Positions 43,720 to 53,608 of a stretch of DNA of 64,000 bases are shown in pieces. The stretch comes from Takakia lepidozioides. Taxonomy: Eukaryota; Streptophyta; Takakiopsida; Takakiales; Takakiaceae. Position 1 is the first letter of the stretch. Each line of letters starts with the position of its first letter. The notes under the pieces were generated by a model. That model did not search any database. It saw only the letters and a program-made list of their open reading frames with translations, and was not told the DNA's origin. The stretch is taken from positions 74,376,907-74,440,906 of the forward strand of contig CM060733.1 of NCBI GenBank assembly GCA_030704615.1, given 5' to 3'. The position numbers and the translations under genes are program-made.

Positions 43720-44200
43720 GGAATAGGAAACACCCAACTCAGCGTAGCACACTAGGCGCTATGCTGAATTGCGTCTGCTACTCTCTGAAATGTAGCAGGC
43801 ATTCACGTTTCTGCCCCGGTTGACCCATCAGTGACTGGGCTCATATAAGTATTCGTTCCACAGCTTCTCCTCATCTCTGTTACCTGTTTTTTGATACTTT
43901 CCTGTTGTCACATTGGCAGTATCATGTCAAAGTCACTCCAAACTAGATTCACTCAACCAGCTAACTTGCAGAATTGAACATGGCAATTTAGGGCCGATTC
44001 TGATAAGAGGGAAAAACAGGGTGAAATGTGTTGAAGAAGATGTGCCTGATTTTATCACTTGTGCCGCTGCTGCCAGTTGACCATCTACCCATGCAGGTTT
44101 CTTGTAGCTATTGATCCACAGGGAGTCACAAGTAATCTTGTGCTTGAAATCTGGCCCTCTTGGATGAATCTGGACCCACACGAAATCCCTGCTCCTTCAG
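43720..44200 (-). pseudogene. OSB PDF-motif fragment in the CACTA element
   Basis: Minus strand: GPDFKHKITCDSLWINSYKK, PAWVDGQLAAA (about 44,040-44,180), and upstream in sense but downstream in position KLWNEYLYEPSH (about 43,830-43,870). PDFKHK...LWI is the hallmark of OSB organellar single-stranded DNA-binding proteins. The linking sequence is out of frame. Confidence 0.65.
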
Positions 44201-44221
44201 CTATCCATGCCTCTGCACAAA

Positions 44222-45635
44222 TCATGCATACATCCTCGCCTTGCTGCTAGCAGGTGACAATGACAGCCTAGAATTGTCAAAGCAAACACTAGCAGGAAAA
44301 TATGTTGAAAGAGGTACCTTCACCCCTTTCCCCATCATTGCTTTCAGGTCTCCAAAGCCCCACCCCGCGCTCCTGCTCTGCACACCCTGCAAGCATCGCA
44401 TTCCATGACACCACATCTCGTTCAGCCATACTCCCTTGGCATCCTCAATGCTCCCACATTTAGCATACATGGTCACCAGAGCAATGTTCAGGATGACATC
44501 TCGTGCTCTCTCTTTTTATGTCTCTCTAGTCATTCACGGCCAGAGAAACAGCAGGATTGCGCACCTGATTGTGCAGAGGTTCAGAAACACGCCACCATGT
44601 CACCATGGACCTGCCAGGCCAAGATCCACTCAACCAGCTAACTTGCAGAATTCAACATGAAAATTTAGGGCCGAAAACAGGGTGAAATGTGTTGAACAAG
44701 GTACCTTGATTAGCAGTGTCTGATTTTATCAATTGTGCCGCTGCTTTTGCAGCTTCCAGTTGATCATCTATCCATGCAGGACCTATGATGGACCTCTGTG
44801 CCCTTTCCCAGAGCTGCCAGGCTCGCATTGGGCATACATGTCCCCTTGGGCATAGTTCAAATGACACGTGGTTATACAATTCCAGCTTTGACATTGACAC
44901 CATGGATCTGCTCCATTTTCCAGGGCTGCCAGACTCGCATTTGGCATAGATGTCCACCAGAGCAGAGTTCAGAATGACATCTGTACATTTCAGCTTTGAC
45001 AATATCACTGGGACCTGTCCGTCCATTCCACAGCTATCAGACTCACATTTGGCATACATGTCACCAAGGCAGTGTTCACAATCAGATTTGGTGTATAGTT
45101 CCAGCTTTGACAATGTCACCACGGACCTCTACTCCCTTTTCCAGGGCTGCCAGGCTCGCCTAAACTTGTGTTCAGAATCACATATGGTACGTTCCAGCTA
45201 ATTTGACGATGTCACCATGGCATCTGCTCTCTTTTCCAGGGCTGTTAGGCTTACATTTGGCATACATGTCCACGAGGGCAGTGCTCAGAATCAGATCTGG
45301 TACAATTCCAGCTTTGACGATGTCACCATGGACCTCTTTGCCCAGTTCTAGGGCTGCCAGGCTCACATTTGGCATACATGTGCTGCATGGCAGTGCTCAG
45401 AATGACATCTAGTACAATTCCAGCCTTGACGATGTCACCTAGGAACTTTGCGCCCTTTTTCAGAGGTAGCATGCTCGCATTTGGCATACATGTCCACCAG
45501 GGCAGTGCTCAGAATCATACCTGGTACAATTCGCGCTTTGAAGATGTCACCATGGAAGTCTTTGCCCTTTTCCAGCCCGCTGCCATGCTCACACATGCTT
45601 TGCCCCCACAAACCAACGTGATGTGGTCAGGTTGA
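44222..45635 (-). pseudogene. PPR fragment with tandemly amplified units in the CACTA element
   Basis: 44,222-44,476 reads MYAKCGSIEDAKGV. 44,850-45,620 is a tandem array of about seven units of roughly 100 bp, each reading close to GKEVHGDIVKAGIVPDVILS, TALVDMYAKCEPGSPGK on the minus strand; the best unit is at 45,178-45,375. One PPR module seems to have been amplified inside the element. Frames shift between units, so no long PPR protein is made. Confidence 0.65.
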
Positions 45636-45639
45636 AGTA

Positions 45640-46320
45640 CACCTCCCCGTACCTGATTATAGGGGCACATAGAGGACCTTGAGGATGATCTGAAGGGCCT
45701 ACCTCTACCCTTGACACTAGACCTGAAATTTAAACTCAAGTTGGGGAGTCTATCTTTGCACAAAACCAGATGTAGAGAGGTAAAGGAGATAGTAAATGTC
45801 CGACATGCCAACGGCCTGAAGACGATATCCGTTCTCTGATACAATGCCTGAGTAACATCAAAGTCACTCCAAACCACCATAGATCCACCCAACGAGCTAA
45901 CTTACATGACCCATGGAGGATTTGACTGACCATGAACCCAAGAGGACCTCTTGTGTGTGCTGCTGTGTCAGTAGTCAGGTACTGTCGGATTGAACCACCA
46001 CGGTGCAGCTGAGCGGGCAGAGATTGAAACACGGCCTGCTAAGACCAAGCTGACTCTCCCAAGAAACAGGAGCCAACAACCCACATTTGCTGGATGGACA
46101 AACTTCTTCACATCGTACATTAAGAAGAAGCCACACCTTGCGATTGCGGTTGTCCCACCATCGTGAAGGATCTTTAAGAAACTCATGCCAGCTCTGCTCC
46201 GTGCTGAAAATTCAGGGCCGAGCGGGTAGAGATTGAAACACGGCCTGCTAAGACGAAGCTGACTCTCCCAAGAATGGCGAGCTCCCAGCCGAAACCTCCT
46301 CACACACATACCCTAGCGTT
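45640..46320 (-). pseudogene. first OSB exon fragment in the CACTA element
   Basis: Minus strand about 46,080-46,310: SWHEFLKDPSRW-type and VWLFLNVRCEEVCPSC-type sequence in an out-of-frame context, matching 25,800-26,540 in CACTA copy 2, plus LAGRVSISARSA. It is followed upstream by CT-rich microsatellite (46,380-46,500) and a T-rich tract. Confidence 0.5.
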
Positions 46321-47192
46321 TCTAGGGTTGCTTGCTTCAGATGCGAAGGTTGCTCCAACGCGGGCCTCCCATGCATGTTTTCCCTCCCTCCCACTCGCTC
46401 GCTGTAAGTCCCAGCCCTCTCTCTCTCTCTCCCCCCCTCCCGCTCTTACGCTGTAAGTCCCAGCCCTCTCTCCCTCCCTCCCTCCCTCCCGCTCGCTCTA
46501 AGTCTGTTCACGGCTGTCGCGATGGGCAACTTTTTAAGTTTTTTAACCTTTTTTGCAAACTATAAGCAACTTTTTGATTTCTTTTTTTTTCTTTTTTCTT
46601 TTTTTAAGGGAAACCTCAGCCCCCTTTCATTTATGGGCCATGAGACCTACAGGACGATCAGCCCAGACATACTGTCAAGAACAATCCCACACACGTGGTA
46701 GGGCAGCCGGTTTGAAACCCGAACCACCAAGGTGACACTGTGTGCACTTACTAGCCGATGTGGTTTTTTTTTCAATCTTTTGCACTTTGATTATTATTAT
46801 TATTATTATTAAAATTCATTCTAGTGGTCAGAGTCTCCGTTTTTCCAAATATAAATACTCATATATTATATATATAACCAAAAAAACATACACGCGCAGT
46901 CATGTAGTGATTCTTCCATGTGATGATCTGGCAGAATGCATTAGAGTGAGAGTCATAAAGTCATATGTCCGTCTAGCAATATGCACACGTCATTCCAGTG
47001 TAGCCATGACCGTGACTGGTAGTCATATCCGCCATGCCAATATTCGTGGTCATGCAGTCGCATATACGCTTTTCCCTAGACCAACGTTATGACTTCAAAG
47101 GCATTTATGACTACAAATGGCATTTCTGCCACAAATCTGTCATGACTGCGCACCCATGGGAGTCATAAAAGCCGCAATCTGTTGTAGTGAAA

Positions 47193-47520
47193 GCCGGCCC
47201 TGTCGTACCCAAAGTTGGCCTGGTCATAGTCGCCAGCGACTATGACACAAGTTTTGCCCTTTACGAAATCATAGTCGCTGTCGACTATTGCAAGAAGGGC
47301 GTGACTTTAGCCCGCAAATTAAAAACTAACTCAATTCCATAGTCGGCATTGACTCTGTGGGTCATTCGAATCCATGTCGTATAATATACATCCTTATTCC
47401 AATATCGCCCAGCTGGGTGGTTGGCTAACCCACAGTTATGAGTCGTAGTCGTCACCGACTATGACACTGCCATCAAACTATTTGGTGTCATAGTCGCTGC
47501 CGATTACTACATTTGATGAG
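47193..47520 (+). repeat. PAL-B tandem block, second part
   Basis: Continuation of the intron array after the CACTA insertion: TAGTCGCCAGCGACTA near 47,227, TAGTCGCTGTCGACTA near 47,272, TAGTCGTCACCGACTA near 47,447 and TAGTCGCTGCCGATTA near 47,491. Confidence 0.85.
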
Positions 47521-48867
47521 AGACCAAAAGATTTGGTTTTATATCCTACACTTCTCATTACTATCAGGCCAATGTCTGTCCTGACATCGACTTTTCGTGC
47601 ACTGCAACAGGTACATAAACTTTTATTTGCTCGCCAACAAGCATATCAGGTGTATTCCCACCAGCGTCACACAATGGGTCAGCCGCCGATTCGACTGCAC
47701 AATGTACAACGGCAGACAGTTGGGCGAGTACGCTAAAGTCACGCATATGCCCTGCTATTGGTGGCTAGATTTGCCCACCGATATCATTCCTGACGTTGAA
47801 CTGGAAGTGTATAAAAAGTACACCAAGAACGAACTGGCTGCACCAATTCACATGGAGCCATTGACGGAAGAGGGTGCCGACGAGGCTGCAGTTGTCGCTG
47901 CCGTACACCTGCAACAAGCGAATACAGCTCTGGAAGAAGCGGTGGCCAAGAAGAAACCAAGGAAAAGGAAACAGAAACCGAAGAAGACCCCCACCACAGG
48001 GCAGGCAACCCCCCCCCGGCACAAGGCCTGCAGGCAATCAAGGTGTGAATGGTGTGGATGAGACAGATGGTGCTCAAAGGATAGACAACCAACTAGCGTT
48101 TACAAACGCCCTACACAACTTCCAGATTGAGCGAATGAATCGATCTTCTCGAAACCCTGCTTGGGCAAACACAAGTGACGGTAGAGGCATGCAGCTCTCA
48201 ACCGTGCTGCTTTACGAGGCTATCTCTTTGCAAGAAGGGGTACCAAACATAGACGTAGCATGCCTCAAGTGCGATTGGTTCCAGCTGGTCATCCGTAGGC
48301 TTGCATCCAAAGGAACAACGAGTAAGTGGCCAGAGCCTAGGGGAGATATCGACGAGTTTATGGAGAGGCACCGCTCCCCGGAGCCATTGCGTAGGGGTGG
48401 CACAGTCCCTAAAGCGGGGGCAGACCTTGTAATGGTGGATCTCCCAGACGGGAAGTCTACCAGAGGATGTGGCATAGATGACATTGTGCCCGCTTGGAAT
48501 GCAAAGTCAAAGGATACCGTCCCGCATGCACTCGCACTGGCAGCATCCTTACTAAAGGACGACGGATGCCTTGTTATTTTCTGCAAGGGTGATGCCAAGA
48601 CGGAGGTGGAAATTTGGAGATGTGTGGGCCCAGCGGGGTCCTTCAAAGTTATCAAGAGAAAGTGGACTTGTCTCAATCGGCTACCACTTCAATCTGGAGA
48701 GCCAGGGCAGCCACAGGTAAGTTCAAACTGCCTAAACTGCTTATATTGTTTGATGAGCACTTTCAACTTTTCATCGCATGTACCACATCTTCATCGACAT
48801 TCTTTTAAAAATATATTTAATAGTCTTCAAATATCTATTGTTTTAATTATGGGTTGTCTATAGATAT

Positions 48868-49080
48868 ATAGTCGGTGCAGACTATGTCTCGGGTCGCATA
48901 CTGTTTTTGCATAGTCGGCACCGACTATTAGAGTGTTGTGTTTTGTTACTTAGTCATTGAAGTGCCGGAACGTCGAATTTGGTCGGTACCGATTTGGTCG
49001 GATTTGTTCGGATCATTGTCGGTGCCGACTATCAATCAAAATTGTGTGGTTTCAACGTTATAGTCTGTAACGACTACCAC
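48868..49080 (+). repeat. PAL-B palindromes in the intron between the two methyltransferase exons
   Basis: Dyads near 48,869 (TAGTCGGTGCAGACTA), 48,912-48,927 (TAGTCGGCACCGACTA, perfect), 48,981, 49,019 and 49,061. Two further ones at 50,782 and 50,832 lie downstream of the last exon. Confidence 0.85.
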
Positions 49081-50305
49081 AACTCATTTTAGAATTGTGC
49101 AGCTACAAAGTCCATTAGTTTCTTCAAACATAACCTTTACAGAATGTTGTGTGTCTTCTCTTACATAATACCGATATGACGAGGTTCCTCCTCAAATTTG
49201 TAATTGCAGACTGTGATTTTCTATGCATTTTGCCTATTGAGGGGCATGGACGTCAATTTCAACTTGCGGGAGATAGCTGCAAAGCTTGACACCGACCACA
49301 AAAGTGTCACTGAGGATGTGGTCAGGAACATGGTCAGGGAGGATAGACTCCACAAACGATAAGATGACACCTTCTTCCGCGGGGCACTTGAGAAAAGCCC
49401 CAGGTTCATGCAAACCTTCATTGAGATGTGTTCACCAGAAGGGGGAACAGTAGTCGATCTGAAAGCGGGATGTGGGTCCTCCATGGTGGCTGCAACAATT
49501 TGCGGAAGGCATCTGCTCGCCTTGGAATGGGACGACAAGCTACTGCGAGAGAGGCTAGGGGGATTGCAGCAGCAGGCACCTGCGGCCACCGTTGTCGCTA
49601 ACACAGCTGCCGACACTGACTGGTTGAACGACGAAAGAGATGGCATTTAGATTCACGTACAATCGTTGGAGTGAGTAAGTCCAACTTCTATGTAAGTATC
49701 TTCATTGTTAGCATGTTCTGATTGTTCCCATTTCCTCAAATCATCATTCATGCAAGATCTAATATGTTATGTCGTAATTGCAGTTACGAGCTGCCCCTGC
49801 AGATTGCAAAACGTCCCGCTGAGGCCATCATGGGGATCCAGGGTCTTCCACGGATACCGGGAGGGATGATGCTGGTAGGGAGAAGAGGTTGAAAGTGCTT
49901 GAACAGGTTGCAGCTCTAACTACTCCGGAGAAAGGGTACGACATGCCTCCCTACGCGGCAGCAGAAGCGCAGGCTCAGGCTGAGCAACCGTGGACAGGAA
50001 TGTCTCAGCAGGCACAATGCCCAGCACAGATGAGGGCTGGTGCTCAATTTTTTACGGTACATAACTATTTTGATAATTCTGCAGAAGAGGGATCGGAAAG
50101 CGAGGATCCAACGACCGATGAAAGCTCTGACGAAGAGTATGTTGACGAGGTCGTTAGTGAGGAGATGACTCCTAGCCCAAAGATCAGTTTAAGACTTGGC
50201 CTCGACTTGCTACCGGGTCCCTCCCCCGCAACAGTAGTTTCTGGGGTGTTGCAGGACATAGCGTCGGAGTATGGTGAGGACCCTGGTAGTCCAAATGATA
50301 CGTAG

Positions 50306-51053
50306 TTGCATTTGCTTTACCTTAAACCCTAAACACAAAGGGGTTTCTCTGATGCGCTGAATCATTTGGAAAATATCGTACAGTGATATGGGTGTAATTG
50401 AATGTTGCGCAAAATTTTACTCCAATGTCGATGTTCAGTCTTCTTAATTGCATGATCTTCACATCCTCGCCATCTTCCAATCCTTCACATTCCCCTGGTT
50501 TGGAATTGTTGGAGTGCTGAGCCTAGTCTGCTGAAGTTATAAATTGCCGGTCACAAATATCCAAATGAAACAGGTTAGTACTCTGTTGATTGATATGAAG
50601 ACCATTGCCATGACATGCCAGCCGCAATGCCCAAATATTAAACTTATGCCCATGTGCACACTCCTTCCCTCACAGACAGTCACGCTTCAATAGTGTCCAT
50701 TTCAAGAACAAGTAGTTTCAACTATGTAGTTATAGACACAACAGGTCCAGCTTGGGTCCAGCTTTCATTGGGGATGATATAGTCGGTGGCGACCATAACA
50801 CCTAACATCGCCTAAACTTACCAATTTTGAGGGTGGTGCTATAGTCGGTGGTGACTACAACAACTCACCTGCAGCCCACGATGATAGGCGTTCCACCTTC
50901 TATTTCCGTGGAGTGTTACCACTATGCATTAAGTCGGCAGTTTTGGTTCCCGACCTCCACCTTAGAGTAGGTTCGGTATAAGTTCGGGCGAGGGTCGGGA
51001 AACTCTACTCATGCTCATGCGCTCACCGCTCATGCTCATAGATTTGCAACCCC
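50306..51053 (-). repeat. 3' flank and right terminal repeat of MULE B
   Basis: No gene from the last exon to the element end. The subterminal motif TATTTCCGTGGAG (about 50,911), GGTTCGG/CCGAACC-like sequence near 50,968, then CTCATGCTCATGCGCTCACC and GCTCATGC, ending ...GATTTGCAACCCC at 51053. Confidence 0.75.
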
Positions 51054-51062
51054 CCATTAGGA
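51054..51062 (+). repeat. 9-bp target site duplication of MULE B, right copy
   Basis: CCATTAGGA, identical to 29995-30003. Confidence 0.9.
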
Positions 51063-51400
51063 GGTCTTCCAAACCTAGTCGTGTACAACATATTTTAGAC
51101 TAGGAAAGCCTCAAGAAAATGAAGATGAAGGAAGAGGTGGCAGCTATTAGAGCTTATCAGGTTTGTTTATCTTGGATTTTGCTGAGGAAGTGGGGGAGAA
51201 GAGGCAAAAGATTCCCAGGAGGTGAGGTGGACAGTCCCCCAAGGAGAGGACGATATTTTTGAGAGGCATAATGGAACTGATACATCTTAGAGCTCAGAGG
51301 ATGAGGGGGATGAGGGGGATGAGGAGGAATGTGGGGCAAGTTCCTCGGAGGGTGTAGGAGAGTAGTGCCCATTCCGGCTATGACAGTTAGGACACACTTG
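51063..51400 (+). CDS. right part of the reading frame interrupted by MULE B
   Basis: Continues the frame of 29.85-29.99 kb for 13 codons to TAG (about 51,105). Further ORFs downstream (MKMKEEVAAIRAYQVCLSWI at 51,122; an alternative frame rich in E/D/G near 51,290-51,360) are unrecognised. This may be the 3' end of a gene of an older MULE whose right end is at 51,617. Confidence 0.3.
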
Positions 51401-51479
51401 TATAGATGTGGCTTGCCACAAAATTTGCAATAAAATGTTGCATTTCATTGCTATGACGAGTCCAGTGGTGCCACATTCC

Positions 51480-51546
51480 AACTTCACATGACCCTATTTC
51501 CGTGCCTCGTACCCCTATTTCCGTGGGCACACAATGGTCCGTTCAT

Positions 51547-51580
<34 letters not shown>

Positions 51581-51617
51581 CCGCTCATGCTCATGCCGCT
51601 CATGAAATAGCAGCCCC
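51480..51617 (-). mobile_element. right end of an older B-type MULE
   Basis: Two copies of CCTATTTCCGTG (51,492 and 51,512), a T-run of about 33 at 51,548-51,580, then CCGCTCATGCTCATGCCGCT, ending ...CAGCCCC at 51617; read inward: GGGGCTGCTATTTCATGAGC. The next base begins gypsy LTR/leader sequence, so this end is inserted into the retroelement. Confidence 0.6.
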
Positions 51618-53200
51618 ATGGGGGAGTTACTGTCTTGATTTTCTTGTGTTTGGATCCCCTCCATACCTGATGCCTGACTGTGCTCCATGTTAGCTTTGTG
51701 TGGGCGCTTGTTTTCATAGGAGATTGGTCCGGATTTGATCACCGGCCAATCCTAGAGTATGCTGTCGGTGGTGAGGCTGGAGTGATGACTAGCAAGACCA
51801 CCAGTGTTTCTTCTATGGTGAGGTTGGGTTGATGACCGGCAGACCATAGAAGTGCTTGCGGTGGATGCATGTATAGGTGTAGGTTTATGTTACGAATCTA
51901 GCAGTTTGAGCCATAAGCCACAACAGATTCTCTATCCGGTTATCGTGTGGAAAGGGGGGTTAGAGACGGGTTGACAGTCGGTTGGGTTGTGAGTTTTCAT
52001 CACGGAGGTGCCACTAGTTGCTGAGGGGAGTGCCTGTACGAGCACTAGCGATACTAGTGGGTACACAAGAGGAGGTGTGCGGTTTAGGCCACCTTCACCT
52101 TCAGTGTCTTCGGAGGAAGGTTCAGACTCGGAGTCAGGAGGATTCTCGCCAAGGGTGCAAGCCGTTTCCGTGCCATTGTTGTGGGAGACGATGGAGGAGA
52201 TGTATGGAGCTACCAAGGGGCCACGTAGGTACTCTGGAGCTGTGGGCACCATCGAGCTTGATGACTTCATACAAGAGTTTGATAGTTGGTGTGATTTGCA
52301 GCAGATGCGCAATCCACAACTATTTACGCCCTTTATGGCGTGGAAGGGACTATTCCAGCACCTTGAGGGGCCGCCCATGGATGATTACCATGAGTTTAGG
52401 CGGGGACATGAGGTACAAATTGAGAAGTGACATCAATATTGGTCACCTAATTACGTCTCTATCACTAGAGGCACAGTGGCAAGATCCACGACGAACACAA
52501 CAGTAGCTACACCAGCAGCTTCTGCAAGTAACAGTGGAACAAGTGGATCAGGAGCTGGGACATCCACTCCAGCTCCTACCGTAGCACCAACGTCCGTATT
52601 GCCTGCCTTCAACCCGGTTGTGGAGTTCTTCCAAGAGTTGAGAAGAAACTACCAGGGGGTGAGGACAGAGAAGTTGCGGAGCTTGCAAGAGTTCCAAAGA
52701 TTGCAATAATTCTTATTTACATTCGCCAACGTTAGAAAAATATCAATACCGAAGGTGCATCTCACAACTCTGCTGTGTTTCTTAAATGAGCCAGAATAGG
52801 TTCATCTACCTTATTTGTCCGACAATGTTTTGGGGATTACGTGGCAGTTCCAGGCGATAGGTAGCCTTCCTAAAATGGCGGGCAGAGTGTCTTCTCCACC
52901 ACCTGACAGTTTGAGGGCTAAATGTGTGCCAATTATGTCTCATCTCGCAGAGGGTGCCAATTATACCTAGCCACACAAAGGGTCCCTCCTGCATGCTCCA
53001 ATTTCCCGACCCATTGGTTTTGTAAAAAGTCTATAGATTGGAGAAATCATTAGAAATTACTGCTTTCATTGTGAGAGGTTGGGCCATGTTGTCAAAAGCT
53101 AATTGCAGATGGAACCATTAAAAAAGATTAAGAGCTAGCAAAAGTCCTGGGAAAATCTACTTCCTCAAAACCTACTTCCTGCAACAAGCTCCTTGGCCCT
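51618..53200 (+). mobile_element. gypsy LTR/leader and decayed gag
   Basis: 51,625-51,890 matches the inverted leader at 595-985. Gag: 52,008-52,430 (GGVRFRPPSPSVSSEEGSDS, MEEMYGATKGPRRYSGAVGT, then WCDLQQMRNPQLFTPFMAWK). A second frame at 52,476-52,709 is S/T/A-rich and ends with FQELRRNYQGVRTEKLRSLQ. At 53,058-53,102 is CFHCERLGHVVKS, a Gag zinc knuckle (C-x2-C-x4-H-x4-C) whose last cysteine is serine, followed directly by a stop. The element is broken and has no pol here. Confidence 0.6.
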
Positions 53201-53608
53201 TAAAGGGTTAAGGAGAGATTACCCCTATGACATTAGGAACAAACAACAAACCCAAACAAATATCCAAAAACAAATGACTTATGGAAAAGTTGTTTGAAAA
53301 ATTGTTCATCATTGCCACATTCTTGAGCAGTTAACTGAAAACATTGGGGCTCTTTTCCTTGGCTTTAACCACAAGCCACAATCACCTGCTGTGCAATACC
53401 TGAAGGTTTAGTAATTTTGAGCAAAAGTTTGTCAGCCAGGCCTCCCTACATGAGAAGGCTTCTACTAACAAAGAGAAATTGTGCGCAACATGAGAGCTGC
53501 CCTATTTCAACATCTGGGATGAGTGGGAAACCAGATCAATTAAATCCTCAGAAATTCAGCACTAGTTAAACAGGTGCCCCATGCAAGGGGAAGAGCTCAA
53601 GTCATGCT

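Larger units (their letters stand above)
42447..47189 (-). mobile_element. complete non-autonomous CACTA element (4,743 bp) with captured host gene pieces
   Basis: Ends CACTACAACAGATTGCGG at 42447 and ...CCGCAATCTGTTGTAGTG at 47189, flanked by the 3-bp duplication AAA (42444-42446 and 47190-47192). It sits in the palindrome-rich intron of the MULE B methyltransferase-like gene. Subterminal regions contain many short direct and inverted copies of TATGACT/AGTCATA, as expected for CACTA ends. Inside are OSB and PPR fragments but no transposase, so it depends on another CACTA element, for example one encoding a TNP2 like the decayed one at 16-19 kb. Confidence 0.9.
39627..50305 (+). pseudogene. 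ParB-like/DNA methyltransferase-like gene of MULE B, with lesions
   Basis: First ATG at 39627. Exons by GT-AG and homology to the MULE A gene: 39627-40480, 40853-41449, 41536-41768, 47611-48716, 49210 to about 49,676, and 49784-50305. Exon 1 has IPLCRMQPLPAVRM and YDGNHRWYAWMEVI (ParB-like). Exon 2 matches the A protein at ALPADVYEKCLNKRDGNWMT and KPEMTLEKLQML...LKLWNSD. Exon 4 has WWLDLP, a lysine-rich linker, then the methyltransferase half: GADLVMVDLPDGKS (motif IV place), FKVIKRKWTCLNRLPL; exon 5 has EKSPRFMQTFIEMCSPEGGT, VVDLKAGCGSS and GRHLLALEWDDKL. The last exon is acidic (EEGSESEDPTTDESSDEEY). Lesions: frameshift in a T-run at 41,221-41,229, frameshift in a C-run near 48,009-48,017, and TAA at 49360-49362. 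The first two lie in homopolymers and may be sequencing errors. The intron 41769-47610 contains the nested CACTA element. Confidence 0.7.
30004..51053. mobile_element. MULE B, a giant Mutator-like element (21,050 bp)
   Basis: The ends are GGGGTGTGTACTTTGCATAA on the left and, read inward on the minus strand from the right, GGGGTTGCAAATCTATGAGC. Both are followed by GCATGAGC and GGTGAGC repeats, and the element is flanked by identical 9-bp CCATTAGGA. Contents in order: an acidic ORF and a RING-H2 ORF (+), a tandem array, the MULE transposase gene (-), a palindrome-rich divergent promoter region, and the ParB-like/methyltransferase gene (+) with a 4.7-kb CACTA element inserted in its fourth intron. 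About 50 PAL-B palindromes lie in the non-coding parts. Without the nested CACTA the element is about 16.3 kb. Confidence 0.85.

Noticed and set aside
22171-51626. Target duplication linking the MULE ends at 22,180 and 51,617
   Set aside because: The flanking 9-mers ACACGACTC and ATGGGGGAG are different, so these ends cannot be paired with confidence.
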